This document shows positions 49,292-61,617 of a DNA stretch of 64,000 nt, piece after piece. The stretch is taken from assembly GCA_014529385.2 (NCBI GenBank), contig CM043944.1, positions 51,597,768-51,661,767 on the forward strand, given 5' to 3'. Origin of the DNA: Adiantum capillus-veneris. Its lineage: Eukaryota; Streptophyta; Polypodiopsida; Polypodiales; Pteridaceae. Position 1 is the first letter of the stretch, and the number at the start of each line of letters is the position of its first letter. The notes below the pieces were generated by a model. It ran no database searches. It worked only from the letters and a program-made list of their open reading frames with translations, and had not been told where the DNA came from. The position numbers and the translations under genes were made by a program.

Positions 49292-50440
49292 CCATGGATT
49301 CAAATATTGACATGCAACATACTTTTGATTTTGAGAACCCGTCCCCAGTTCCACTTGTTGTTGCCCTATTGGTCGGCCACTCTCATGGAGGGTGCCTGCG
49401 TAGCAACAAGGCAAAATGATAGCATATTGCTTGACATCCAAGAGTATAGAGCATTGCAAACACGTATGATTGTTTTAGAGTCTAATTTTGCATAGTTGAA
49501 TGCGAACGTCACTAAGATGTCTGATATGCTTGTGCAATTCATGCAACAATTGTCCAAGGGACAAGTCAATGAGCAGATTAGGATTTCTAAGATCCCCGTG
49601 CTTGGCGGAAGTACCCTTGGTATGTAGGAGCAAAGCTCCAATCTCGAGGGGTTGCACTTTCTCTCTCAAAAAGAGATGGATGACTTGTTAAAGAGCACCA
49701 AGGCTGCTACCAATTTTTTGAGGAGAGGAAAAGGAGCACAACAAAGATACTATGAATATTTTCATGAGAAAATGGGCTGGTATTCACGATCTTAAACACA
49801 CTCCAGATGCAGTCAAGGCACTGCAAACAAGTTTAGCAATAGAGGGTCAGGACTACAAATGGTGGATGTCATTCAAGGAGAAGGGGGCAACCTTCAAGAA
49901 TGTGTTTAGAAAGAAATTTATATCGACATGCTTGGGTAGCCTTTGAGGACGTATTCAAAAAGGAATTTTTTTCCACAAATGAAAAAGGACATATATTGGT
50001 ATGCATGGGACAAGTGCCTTATGTGTCAGCATAAGACCCTGTTAGAGTATATCTCGCACTATCATGATGTGATTCTCAAGTTGGAGGGTCTGGGCACATT
50101 TCAACAAGTGCATGGGTTCATCCGTGGGTTAGCACTAGAGCTTAAGAAGATCGTTAAAACCTAGGGTCTCGAGATGCTTGAGGAAGCTATAGTACAAGTG
50201 CATATACATGACAATCCCGATGAAAAACATTGCATAACACACACATTCTTGACGCTGCACATACAAATGCAAGAACACCTTGTGGAAATAAGAGAAAATC
50301 TATGGTCGTTGCATCTGATGCATCCAAGAAGCCCAATGGACCTAGGGGCCATCTGTCTAGTAAAGATTTTGAGAAACTTTTTTAGGGAGTGGACACGACA
50401 AAAAGGATTGTCCCAAGGAAACATTTTTTGCCTAGTTAAA
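49292..50440 (+). pseudogene. gypsy Gag remnants
   Basis: Fragments in shifting frames: MDSNIDMQHTFDFENPSP (49292), YKWWMSFKEKGATFKNVF (about 49855) and FEDVFKKEFFP-like text followed by LLEYISHYHDVILKLE and HGFIRGLALELKK (49943-50164). The W-W and F-x-G-L pattern is typical of retrotransposon Gag. At least four stops or shifts are visible. Confidence 0.6.
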
Positions 50441-50983
50441 TAGAAAGTGTTTCACATGGTGCAATTGCTACCTCTTGACTCCTCCTCTCACTTTTCCAAT
50501 GTGGAAGTAACACACATAGAAACAGTACACGAGTGTTGTATTATGGACTCAATGTGGCACTTGACCTTTGGCCCACATGAGCTGGTGTACGTGCATGGGT
50601 TTATCCAAGGTCACAAGGTGAGAATGTTGGTAGAAGACGGTGCTTTGCACAATTTCATTAACTATAGGATGGTGAAATGACTCAATTTTGCCTCAGACTT
50701 CTAGTTCCCATGGTTAAATAGAAAGTGTTTCACATGGTGCAATTGCTACTTCTCCTCCTCTCACTTTTCTAATGTGGAAGTAACACACATAGAAACGGTA
50801 CACGAGTGCGGTATTATGGCCTCAATGTGGCACTTGACCTTTGGCCCACATGAGCTGGTGTACATGCATGGGTTTATCCAAGGTCAAAACGTGAGAATCT
50901 TGGTAGAAGACGGTGCTTTGCACAATTTCATTAACTATAGGATGGTGAAACGACTCAATTTTGCCCCAGACTTCTAGTTCCCA
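50437..50983 (+). repeat. tandem duplication of the protease-coding segment
   Basis: About 260 bp from AAATAGAAAGTGTTTCACAT to CCTCAGACTTCTAGTTCCCA (50439-50700) is repeated at about 50715-50983 with few differences and a 10-bp deletion. Both copies keep the same open frame through LHNFINYRMVK. Confidence 0.9.
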
Positions 50984-51326
50984 CTACTACAAGGTAGCGA
51001 GGATTAATAACCATGATGTCAAGGTGTGGGATACACAAATAAGGGATGTACCATTGAAGATTCAAGGGTATCACACATCCTTGAATTTCCAAGTCATGAA
51101 TATGGGTAGGGCAGATGTGGTACTTACTCGAGAGTGGCTATATGAGTTAGGCTCATCATTAAAACACAACTATGAATATAATAGTTTGATGTTTGAATCC
51201 AATGGCGTGCACATGCTACTATTGGGGGAGAAGGATGTTCCTTTCTCATACTTTCAAGTTTATGAAGCTCTCTTCTCAAGACAAAATAGAACAAGTCTTT
51301 TTGTGTTACTTGCTATCAAATATTGA
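50447..51326 (+). pseudogene. gypsy aspartic-protease region, duplicated and altered
   Basis: In each duplicate the protease loop reads VEDGALHNFI where the family normally has (I/V)DSGATHNFI, so the catalytic Asp appears as Glu followed by Asp. The second half, MGRADVVLTREWLYELG (about 51100), is the usual strand before RT. The change is present in both copies, so it preceded the duplication. The protein is broken by stops near 50680 and 50978. Confidence 0.65.
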
Positions 51327-51499
51327 TAATGTTTTGAATAGCAATTCCTCAATGTCGCATTCTTCTCTCTCTTCTCTTCCATATATGGCTACTTCTCTAT
51401 CACCAAAACAAGCAAATATACCCAAAACTTGCTTGTCAAAATGTTCAACAAGCATACGATAGATAAAAAAAAGTATACATATAGGAAACATTGGCAAGT

Positions 51500-51960
51500 A
51501 ACCTTCATGGAAAGGAAAGAGGTCTTTTTACATGTGCCAGAACGTTCACAAGAAATTTAAAAACCGGCCAACACCTAAATTATCTCCAAGATATTGTGGG
51601 CCTTTTAAACTAATCAGGCAAGTTGGAGATATGGCTTACAAACTCTCATTACCTACGCACTATCATATCCATTCTGTTTTTTATTTAAGTCGTTTATGTA
51701 AACGCTTGCATATGGAGGACAATGTCATTGACAAAAAAAAATTGGTTGATTTCATTGAACCTCCAACCTAGCCGCATGAACCTGAGCATATTCTTGACTT
51801 TCATGATTTATGTACTCGTCATCATGTTCATCGATAAGTATCAGTCAAGTAGAAAGATAAATCTAAGAAAGGTGCCACTTGGGAAAACATTAGTGTTCTT
51901 AAGAAGAAATTTCCTACTTTTGTTTTCCAGGACAAAAACACTTCTCCAAGGGGGGAGTAA
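51500..51960 (+). pseudogene. gypsy integrase C-terminus with chromodomain-like tail
   Basis: KLSPRYCGPFKLI and VAYKLSLP-like DMAYKLSLP are the GPY/F (SH3-like) module of gypsy integrase, followed by HSVFYLSRL. After a stop at about 51768 comes PEHILDFHDL and GATWENISVLKKKFPTFVF, which matches the end of an integrase chromodomain (E-A-T-W-E ... F-P-x-F). Chromodomains guide integration to chromatin. The catalytic core is absent, so this is a relic. Confidence 0.75.
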
Positions 51961-52080
51961 TGTCAGGCCATGAGTCTAAAAGCTAGGGGCCAGTCTAAAC
52001 CAAGATCGGGGTTTTGCCTGTATAAGGGGTAAGAGACTGGAAAGTGAGGTAGGATTGAGACTCTCTGGTCTTACAGTGTC
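51961..52080 (+). repeat. 3' LTR of the gypsy element, truncated
   Basis: TGTCAGGCC at 51961 follows the polypurine tract. Matching to the 5' LTR stops near 52080. Confidence 0.7.
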
Positions 52081-53860
52081 ATCATTCAAGTGATAAAAAA
52101 AATGCAACACCTCACATATCCTTTAGAAGTCTCAACTTTGATGATTTTCTTGATGGTGTTTTGGTTAGCATCATGCTCTGCCAATTTCACATGAATATCA
52201 GCTTGATAGTGCTATACAAAGCCCAACATCACCTACAACTTAAAGAAAGTGCTCTTTTTTCTTAGACACACGCCATGAAATGTACAACCAAAACTATTTC
52301 ATCTTAGATGTGACATTGTTTCCCCATGGACAGATCATTCACATACTCCCATTCTAGTTCTTTACCCATTGTGCAAAGCTTGGTTGTAACTTTGTAAATT
52401 CATCACAACCAACAACTTCAATACACAAAAATACAACATATCATTAAATAATGAAAAACATGCTATAAAAATGTGCATGATGGCTCTATATTCCCAACTT
52501 TCTTTTAAGGACAGATAGCATGCGCAAAACTTTTGTGCCACCTTTGAAGACCTAATGAATGTGGCATGCATTTCACACCCTATTATTACATACCACATTA
52601 TGATGTTATAATCATATTACATTGTCTAATTATATAAATCTTTTTAAAAATCCTTAACATAATTTTTTTCAATTTTTTGTACTATCGGTAGGAGAAAATG
52701 ATAGTTAGATTCTCCAAGAAAGCTTTGTGGTTTATGAACACATTATCGAATGATATTGTTTCAATTAATTAATGGGATATCAATTGATATCTAAGTCACT
52801 TATCAAGATTATTTAAAAAAGGTGATGTGGCAATGCATTGTATAGCTAAACTTTACCCCCGTATCATATAAATGGTCATTTTTCATGAATGAAATATAAC
52901 AAGTAATGCAACATAGAAAGGATGATCCATTGGAGGCCACCTATGGAGAGCCACTCATTTACCAATGCAAGCTTACCAATAAGCTTCTAGAATTACCATG
53001 TGCTTTAGAAGAACTACTAGGGTTTGAATTCAAACAACAATTTTTTCAAAGATACCCAAAATATGCTTGAGGGTCCACTCCCCTAAAAGGTCTCAAAAGT
53101 GCCCAAGTACCATAAGAAAATAGACACCGTCTCAACGGAGGCAACCGTGAGTGCGATGCTTGACTTTGCAAAAGAGAAACTGTATTAGGCTTTTGTAGCT
53201 CATGTAGTGGATCATACTGCACAAATTTCAATAAGAAGAAAGTATATGAAAGCTTACGACTTCATTATGAGATGAGGCACACCAAAAGTAAGACCTATGA
53301 GAATAGCTAGAGTCTTGCCATCACAATACAAATATTCCTAGAATGTGTTGGCAATAATGAGGCTTGCTCTGAGATCGTGCCCAGTTCCATCCATGCAGCA
53401 ATGAGCTAATAAAGTGCAAGAAATTTCAACTTTTGTGTTAACCTTAGTCACATGTAGGATACCATTTACAAATGTATTAAAAGTGAGCCCTAATTAAGGG
53501 GGACATGGCAAAATTGCCGAAAGTTTGATAATTTTTCAAGAACACAATGTCATAACCCAAGAAAACAGGAATCCTATCTAGTTCAACGATTTTTTCTTAA
53601 ATAAACAAAAAGAGAAGGACAACAAGAATTTGAATGTGTCCTTGTAGAGCATAAAATCAAGAAAGCCGATGTTCATTGGATATAGGCATGGCTTAGCCAT
53701 TAAATCTATGTTGAAAAATTGGCAAAAGACACCAACCATGTTACAATTTTTTTAGAACAACGCAGAGCAATATGTATGTTCGCTACAATGCATAGTGACA
53801 ATTAGTTGTGGAATAGATAATGGGCATACATTTGGTGTATGAACTTTGTAAAGGAAGCCC
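52081..53860. other. no recognisable feature
   Basis: AT-rich single-copy-looking DNA with short frames only. Confidence 0.4.
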
Positions 53861-54250
53861 TTTATGAGATTATATTAGGAAGAACTTTCATGAGGTTATT
53901 TTAGGAAAGGACACTCATTATGAGGTTCTTAGGAAGACCTTTCACTCAAAAACTCATGGTAGTGAACAATTGGAGATATCATAATCTTTATCTTCACCAT
54001 GAGGTTGTGACCACATGTGTGACTTGATGACACATGATTACAAAGATGTAGCTAGGTTCCCAATAGTAGAATTTTAATGAACTTGGTGACACATGATTAC
54101 AACAATGTACCGAGGATCCCAATACTGGAATTTGAGTCAACCTCAAATACTAGGGATCAAGAGTTTTGCAACAATGTACCTAGGATCCCAATAGTAGGAA
54201 TTTGAGTCCGCTACAAATACTAGGGGTCAAGAGTTTTGCAATAGCTATGA
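53861..54250 (+). pseudogene. decayed gypsy protease fragment with local duplications
   Basis: FLGRPFTQKLMVVNNWRYHNLYL (two runs, about 53926-54003) matches the ILGRPFMKEEKMVHDW part of the protease at 6403-6957. A shorter ILGRTFMR copy lies about 55 bp upstream. Just after, a segment with CACATGATTACAA, GGATCCCAATA and AATACTAGG(G)(A/G)TCAAGAGTTTTGCAA is repeated two or three times (54010-54245). Confidence 0.55.
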
Positions 54251-55840
54251 GTAAGGATAAAATTTGAATTTTTAGACCTGAGAGGTTGACCCAAATTGCC
54301 ATCAATGCATTAAGAAATCAATTAAAAAGCAATGAAGGACAAGTCTTATGTAGCTAGTCCATTTGTTGAAGATGAAATAAAACATACGAGTGGATGATGT
54401 GATTGTTCATGATGGATACTTGCGCTATCCATTCCCAAATCATATATTGTAATGAAGACGTACTTGACATAGTTCTGATTAAATTCATTGCCCAATAGAA
54501 AGGAATTAAAAATACCGTGTAGAAATGGACGAGAAAATCAAGATCTATGATAGAGAAACATCAAAGAAAGGATATATCAGTAGCTCTTATGACATAGATA
54601 ATTAGGATTCTCTCAACGAGAATTTAGAGGAAATGTTGTAAATTAGCACCTCCAAAGTAGAAAAGAAAAGAACTAAGAATGTTGCACAAAGCTAGATCAA
54701 AGGGCATCTAATAACCACCTTCTTTGAAAAGTAAACGAGCCTACCTATACGATTGCATAAAGGATGAAGTACATTGGATATAGGAAATGAGGTGAGAGTT
54801 TTACTGAAGTTAGCGAAGAAAGGATTTATCTTGAGGTTAATCCCAAGAAACACGAGCAACGTAACTAAAAAGATCTAAAAAATGGAAGTCCAAAGAAATA
54901 AAAGTAAACATGCTAAAGGAAAATAGAAAGGGGAGACCATAAATATAGGCTCCAAATGGCATATAGAAATCATAAACCAAAAGAGTCAAAGGGCACATAG
55001 ACATGAAAGGGTTGTCTTAGGACCATGCTTGAACCTTTAGAGAGCAATGAGGTAGGCATCAAAAAGTTAGAAGGCATGACAGTGTAGCGATTAGTGGGAC
55101 ATTCTTATGCATATAGAGAAATGCATGACAATCGAGCACTTGTTGTGCAAGTAAGATAGTTGAGGGGTTCTTCACAGAAGGTGGCTATACAAGCATATGG
55201 AAGGCTCTACAAATGAGCACCACTATAAAAAGGGCTTTTGTTTTTATCTCTCTCTACATTATGCATGAGAGAAAGACTCTAAGCCGCTCCACCGACGTAA
55301 ATCAATAGAGTTTGATTCTTATGCTCACGTCTACTAGCATGATAGTCACGACTTAGATATGCTCACCGCTAAGGTCATTAAGCGACTCTTAGCTTATAGT
55401 GTCATAATACTTTAAAGCTTAGGAAATTAACACCTCGTTCATTTAGTGACTTAACCAACTTTGATTATATATCTAAAGCCACACAAGAAGCGTGGTTGAG
55501 AAGCCACTAAGGCACTCCATGCTAGTATTGCAAAAGAAAAGAGAGCTAAACTAAAAATTGTAGTTATGCAACTTTATTTACATCACTTACAAAACTTAGT
55601 TTGGCTTCAAATTTTCAAGTGTATAATTTGTAATTCGTATAAACATGAATTCTCACATGAAGCATATCACATCCTTGATAATTGGACATGTGACCAATAC
55701 ATTGTGTGCAAATCTTGTCACCATCTCCATTGAGCTAAAGGAGGATTAATTTTCCGCACTACAAGGAAACAAGGCAATGCAATACAATAACCTTGCTTGC
55801 ACTTGAGTTCACCCACAAGAATGCCTATGGCTCATCTATC
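54251..55840. other. no recognisable feature
   Basis: Probably decayed retroelement DNA continuing from the protease fragment. No domain can be read in any frame. Confidence 0.35.
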
Positions 55841-55962
55841 TATTGTGTACCACACAATTAATATTCTCTACATCAACCACTCATCCACACCAAAACAATT
55901 TTGCAAAATCCCTTCAAATAGACAGATGTCAAGCAAAATCATGTTTGAAGAGCTCCTCTCTA

Positions 55963-56127
55963 GATGCAGTCACCTACGCTTGCATTTTGAAGGCATGTGG
56001 CATTATGAAAGACGTTACTATGGGCAAGCAAATTCATGATGACATCGTTAGTCAGGGGCTACTAGTGCTTGGCGGAGCTTTAGTCGACACATATGCCAAG
56101 GGTGGTGTACTTTTGAAAGCACACTAG
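55963..56127 (+). pseudogene. pentatricopeptide-repeat (PPR) gene fragment
   Basis: The frame reads DAVTYACILKACGIMKDVTM, then GKQIHDDIVSQGLL and GGALVDTYAKGGVLLKAH. This is the L/S-type PPR arrangement (ILKACG, G+xIH, NALVDMYAKCG) found in PLS-class organelle RNA-editing factors. Fewer than two repeats remain. Characteristic Cys and Asn residues have decayed (AKCG to AKGG), and there are no flanking exons. PPR proteins bind organelle RNA; this piece cannot. Confidence 0.75.
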
Positions 56128-56142
56128 CATGATGTGTGCCCC

Positions 56143-56460
56143 CTATAAAGCTAAATGTCTCAAGGACTCGAGGGCCAATCTGGCATATCTATCGATGGTA
56201 GTATCCCATAAGCTGTGCATAAAGGAGAATGGTCTAGTAGGCGCCTCTATCTCCATGGGTTGGGGGGGGGGGACTACTAACTCTGCTCTAATGATCCCAT
56301 GTGGCACGGAGGCCTTGGCTCGAATCAACTGAGAGATCATAGATACCAAGGACCTCTCCATACCTTTCCCCCCATCCTGACCCGCATAGAGCATAGCTGA
56401 AGCTACCAAGGTATTGAAGAGCCAAAGCTTTGTTCGGGGTTCCGGAAATTGAAAGGCCAA
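56143..56460 (-). pseudogene. LINE RT C-terminal fragment, second family
   Basis: On the minus strand TKLWLFNTLVASAMLYAGQ corresponds to the LFNTLV-x-SxMLYGVEVWG block after the LINE RT domain. VPHGIIRAEL and SFMHSLWD and DRYARLALESLR follow. It is distinct from the 27-36 kb LINE (LLETGKRPLEMKAL). It abuts the PPR fragment in opposite orientation. A G run (56263-56271) interrupts it. Confidence 0.6.
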
Positions 56461-58556
56461 TGTGGCCTATGAGACCAAACCAATGAAGGAAATCTCTTAT
56501 CTAAGTGAAGCAAAAAAGCCAGCCAAAGTCCGAAGGCTGAAATGAGCTACCTATCTGAAAATTACATCCATAATCCAAACATGCAAGGTATTACTCAATA
56601 TCCTCTCTGTGTGAAGTGTTCCTCATGGGAAGATGTAGGTTTCATGATAGAGAGAGAGACTGGGGGTTTATAATTGTGATTGTATGTGTGTAAGAAAGCA
56701 CCATACGGTAAGTTCATATGCACATGTTTAAGACCTCCAAATGTTTACATCAGTGCATGCTTATGGGCGCACACAAATGGTATCCCATACGGTGCTCTCA
56801 TTTCCAAGTGTCTTGTATGATTGGGTTAGTTTTGAGGGAGGGCATGAGTGATTGTGTGAACGAGAGTGCTATACGGAAAGATCTATAGCAACATATTGTG
56901 TCTCAATGTGTCTAAAAAATTCATATGACTAGCCAAGAAGATGATAACCTCGTGAGATGTGTGTTGGTCCTCATGTACTCCTAGCACTATATACCACGGG
57001 GTCCTGAATGAACCCCAAGCAATGGAATTGACGAAGGGCAAGTGAGGCACAGTACCGGAGCATGTATCATCCATCCGATGGGTCTAAAGTTTACTTTTAT
57101 CATCCATCCAATGGATCTAAGTTTACCTTTTTTGTCTGAGTTTACTTTTGCCTAGCCCGTTTGTGTGAGTGACATGGCATAGGAACAAGGAAACCCATGC
57201 AAACACGTGGATAGGGCAATAGGCTATCAACGTGGAGGCTGGGGATTTGAAACTTGGAATGTGTGGGGGCGGGCCAATGCCGGGGACTTCCTTCACCTTG
57301 AGATCCCTGCAATTCTACCCGCTATTGATCCCACCTATTGAGGGTCAGTTAAGATCCCGTGGTATATAGTCTCAAGGCTAATATACAATCATGGAAAGCA
57401 AATTGGCTTTGCCATGTGTGTACATACAATGTTACATATACCCTCTTTTGGATTGCATGTGTGCATGTGCGCACTTACAATATATGGAGGCACAAATAGC
57501 AAGCGCTGAACTAGGTTTAAAAGACCATGGTAGTATGTTCATGTTAAACTCAAGCAGACAAGTAGGTTTAACAATTTCATCCTTTGGAGGAAGAAGCCTT
57601 GGAGACTTTATAACACTGTTGCAACCAAAACCAATGGTTCACTGCAACACGACAAGATCGATGTCAACCAAAAAACAAAATGGTGTGACATTAAACATAT
57701 CAAGTGCCTTCTCCACACTTGCAAAGACAACTCACTAACAAAAGAAAGTCACACAAATCCTCACATTCAGACGTCTCAGTTTAGAACCTAACAGAAATAT
57801 ATTTTTTCGAATTTTAACTTGGGAGAAAGCATATTATTGATGTACCAACTTATGCTTGTGAGGCTTGCTGTAACACAATAATCTCCCTTCTTTGATCCGT
57901 GCTGCCATCAGGATTGCTACTTCCCAAACTGCTTAACCAAAATAAGCATGCATATAGCCATGATAATAACGTTAGCTCAACATAACTCAGATTGGTTGGA
58001 GTCAGGTGGTGATGCATTCTTTGATGAGTAACTCTGAATTCCTTGAGGGGTCCACCCCCAAAAATACAAGTATAGCATGTGAATTCAATATAAGTTTAAC
58101 AAGATAACATTGCTTATGATGCCCAAGCTCATTTCCACAGTGCTTATTATGAAGTGGGACTTCGTCGCCTCGATATAAAAAATGCCAATGGTAAAAGAGG
58201 TGAGGGTCAAATAAAGGGGCCTTGTTTGGCCCTGTGATGGTAATTATGTGGGTGCCTAAGACTCAAAGGTGTACCACTTCACGTCATGGAAGTACATGGG
58301 GGGGGGGGGTGTTTCTCTTTTCCAGATGGGAGATCATTCCATCAGGCAGATGAGGGCTTTTGAGGAGCTTATTTGATTAATTTGTTAAAAGAACTTGTTA
58401 CAAATGATTATGATCTTGTAATTACATTGTGAAGAAGGTTAAGGGGCACCTACACCAATGGACCCCTCAATCCCAAAGCTTCACTGCATTTCTTTAATGG
58501 CATTCATAAGGTTTTACACAGAATAATAGTGTTACAACCATGAATGTCCTGACACA
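56461..58556. other. intergenic DNA downstream of the host gene
   Basis: No recognised domain. A 115-codon plus-strand frame (57391-57738) is unidentified. An 11-base G run lies at about 58299-58309. The last few hundred bases before 58557 must include the 3' UTR and polyadenylation site of the minus-strand gene. Confidence 0.4.
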
Positions 58557-61500
58557 TCATCTGAGTTCTCTCTCTGTAAATCTCCTTTCCCAGTCTTGAA
58601 CGTCCAAGTCCTGGTCACTGATATCCTTCTGCGTCGAGTAGATAATTTTGTCGCGCCCAATAACAGTTTGCTTGGCCATATTCCATGAGCTCTCAAGCTT
58701 TCACCCAAAACAAAACCAAAACCTTATGGTGAGTATCCATAATTGAAAATAGCGAAGATTTACCACAAAAACAAAAAGAAAACATTGGAGTAACTACGTA
58801 GCAATGAATTTCATGCACTTAAACTAATGGCTATGTTTAGGGCATAGTCACATGGAACAGAAAGCAGAACAAGATCAGCAAGGCTATCGAAGATGGAAAC
58901 GGCTTGATCTTTTCAATGGAACAGATTAGAAACAGCTTCTTATAGTTTTATCTTGTATGCAACCCTCAAAACTTCATGAAGAAACCGTACAAAGGAAATG
59001 AGGATTGGGTGACTTTGGAAACAAAGTCTTCAAACTGATAGGCCCTAAGGCAGAGTTTCCTTGTAACTATGGTTTAGAAGACTTTGCAGTGACTTTCTCC
59101 ATTCATAAAGAGAGCTTATTAGATGTTTATACTCGATTCCCTTAACATATCCTAGGCAATGCCTGACAGAAAAGTAAGCATTACTTTGTTTCGCATGACA
59201 GGCAAGTCGTTGCAAGACAATGGGCAATTGGCAGGCCATTTACACCTTATACGAGCTTAATCTGAACTTTTGTTTTAACATACCCATGAGCTCTTGTCCC
59301 CTTCCTTACATTACTCTTGAGAGCAACCATTGTGGGGCAACAACAATGGATAACCCAAAATTTCTGTAGACACAAGAAAAATTGTCGTGGAGTCATTGAA
59401 CCACGTCCTACACCAAAGGGCATGCATTTGTGGAAGTTGCCAGCGAGCCAAGTGAAACCTAGGTCACAAATAAGTGAATAGAATCTACCTAGCTCTTTGG
59501 CTATTTCTAAATCTTGCATTTCTCACCACTTCAGCTTATGTTTTCCCATACAGCACGGATTCAGTATAACACCTTCCAAAAAGACGACAGAGACAGAAAG
59601 ATACCTTCTTTCGCAATACCAAGTCTGGCCGTTGCAATAGCTGTTTCCACTCAGCCCTTGCCGCATTCCTTTTTACAATGTCTGCATTTTTCTTCTGCAG
59701 GGAAAACCACCTTACTGCTGGGATCGCAAAGAAGGATGCGGTATACACCTGTAAATCAACAATGTTTAAGATTTCAGAAGAATATGAATGCTGTTCGGCA
59801 CTAAAATTAGTACTCAAATCAAACTGAAGATGTTTAGACCCAATGCTAATCAGTAATCCTAGACAGACTTCTTCAAGGAAGCAATGTACTGCATCCACAT
59901 AACACTTTAAGCTATCATGAGAGGAGAAAAAATTAATGTTTGTCTGATATAAGCGCTAGTCTCTCAATTGACAGGAAATTCGATAGCCCCAAGTCTTTAA
60001 CTGTTCTACTGTCATACTTTTCGTCGGCAGCAACCTTATCATAGAACGCAGAACGTGAAAGAAAACTGCCAAGTTGTATTACCTACTAAAGAAATCGCAC
60101 TGAATGAGTAAAGCTTACAGAAGAGAAACATTTTAAGCATCATCGTGGGATTGAGCACCATAATGCCTTCACTTATTTCCACACTTAAAACGTAAATGCC
60201 TTTTATGGACCCCACATTCTTCCACACTAACCATCTCTAAGAAGAGTAACTACGGCTGATTGATTAAAAGTGCTTATTCCCTTAAACAGTACAGGGACTT
60301 TTGAATCTACCATAAACTAATGGAAAACAAAAAGAAGCAAGCTTGTGATCAACTTGGTCACATGTTCATCTATCACAGCACAGTTGAGCAAATGCCACAA
60401 ACACCTTTGAACAACTGGTTCAAATACAAAACTTCTTGAATACCTGCAAGAGAGGTAGAATTTTTGCCATGAAGGGCACCAGACCTGCACCAAACCTTCC
60501 TACCAGTGCCGCATCCCTACACGAAGCACAGAACCTCTGTTAAAAAACTTACACTTACAAAATAGATTCTTTTTCTTTCTGGAATATTACCTTAGCCAGG
60601 TACTAAGAATAACAACTCCTATGAAATTGACTGCACCAAGCCCAACGACCAAAACCTGGTTCATATCATTTGCTTTGCTGTAATAAAGTGAGTATCAGTC
60701 ACCTGCAATTGCCACAACAATACTCTAGTCTAAAGAACATTTGATAAGAAACAGCACTTTGAAGGCACTTAGATGCTGAAGCACGCATTATGTAAAGAAA
60801 ATACGTTTTGGTCTGAGCCATTACTTAGCGTAATGAAAGAGGCATTTCAACTGATTAAATAAACAGCATCATGTGACAAGTGGCTATAAAAATATGAAAA
60901 AGGTTAGAATCAAGATGACTCTACAAAATCCTTGAATGTACAACATTGTCATTACTTTATGCAGTCACGTCATATTCTAGCCGGTTAAGACTTTCAGGAA
61001 TCCAAATACAAATACACTGATGCAACAGAGGGTCTTCAAACCATGGACTCGGAAACTTCCAGAATCCAATTAGCTAAAGTAATCCTCATCTTTTCCACAA
61101 ACGACCAAGCTTACCTCAGCTAAAGGGACAATTATTTTACAGCCTAAGGCTCTGTTAGGTTTCTTATGAAGTAAATTCTTGTAGAGTGTGTACAGAATGC
61201 TTATGGGACAAGATAAGCAAACAAGAAATGTCCTTGGTTCTATCCTTGAGAACATTAAAAGATGTGAGACTGCAGACAACGCTGGCAAGTTTTGAAAGCA
61301 ATCAATAGACTTACAAAACATTACCTGAATGCCCAAGGATTCTCAGTGAAAGTTTCCGAAGTATCAAATGTTGCTGATGGAATTGACCACCTTGATGCTG
61401 TTCTCTGCAATGAAGGAAACCGATACAAGATGTTTCCCTGCATCATGTATACACAGATGGTGTGAGAAAGCATCATAAACTATCATGCATAATGAAAGAC

Positions 61501-61617
61501 TCAAGTGGAAATTGATATCATTCTCAGAATCCAAGATCAATGTCTAATTACCACTTTGTCGACTTCTGGTTCTCCGTCAAATCTAAGCAACACTGGTAAC
61601 ATAAGGGACTCTACTTC
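58557..61617 (-). CDS. six C-terminal exons of a probable plastid membrane protein (At5g03900-like)
   Basis: Minus-strand exons: 61552-61617, 61325-61437, 60591-60677, 60444-60516, 59605-59748 and 58557-58697 (TGA at 58557-58559). Every junction is GT-AG, and phases 0, 2, 2, 0 and 0 fit, giving 207 open codons. Readable stretches are LMLPVLLRFDGEPEVD, NILYRFPSLQRTAS, VLVVGLGAVNFIGVVIL (hydrophobic), LVPFMAKILPLLQ plus ASFFAIPAVRW (hydrophobic), NADIVKRNAARAEW and DKIIYSTQKDISDQD near the C-terminus. From memory this pattern fits the plant family of Arabidopsis At5g03900 (plastid, annotated as Fe-S-cluster-biosynthesis-like). LOW PSII ACCUMULATION 1 is the alternative. No lesion is visible, so the gene is likely functional. 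Its 5' exons were not found. Confidence 0.75.

Larger units (their letters stand above)
48730..52080 (+). mobile_element. Ty3/gypsy chromovirus-like element, pol core deleted
   Basis: The 5' LTR starts TGTTAGGTCAAGG (48730). The 3' LTR starts TGTCAGGCC (51961), directly after the polypurine tract CCAAGGGGGGAGTAA. The two LTRs align through (C/T)TA(A/G)GGGC-type blocks, the TATA-like CTATATAGG/CTGTATAAGG and TGGTCT. Between them lie degenerate gag, protease and then an integrase C-terminus plus chromodomain. RT, RNase H and the integrase core are missing between about 51330 and 51530. The 3' LTR is recognisable only to about 52080. Confidence 0.8.

Noticed and set aside
58557-61617. LOW PSII ACCUMULATION 1 as the identity of the host gene
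   Set aside because: It shares a membrane segment plus an RN-x-AR type helix, but the LPVLLRFDG and NILYRFPSLQ exons fit the At5g03900 family better. Kept only as an alternative.
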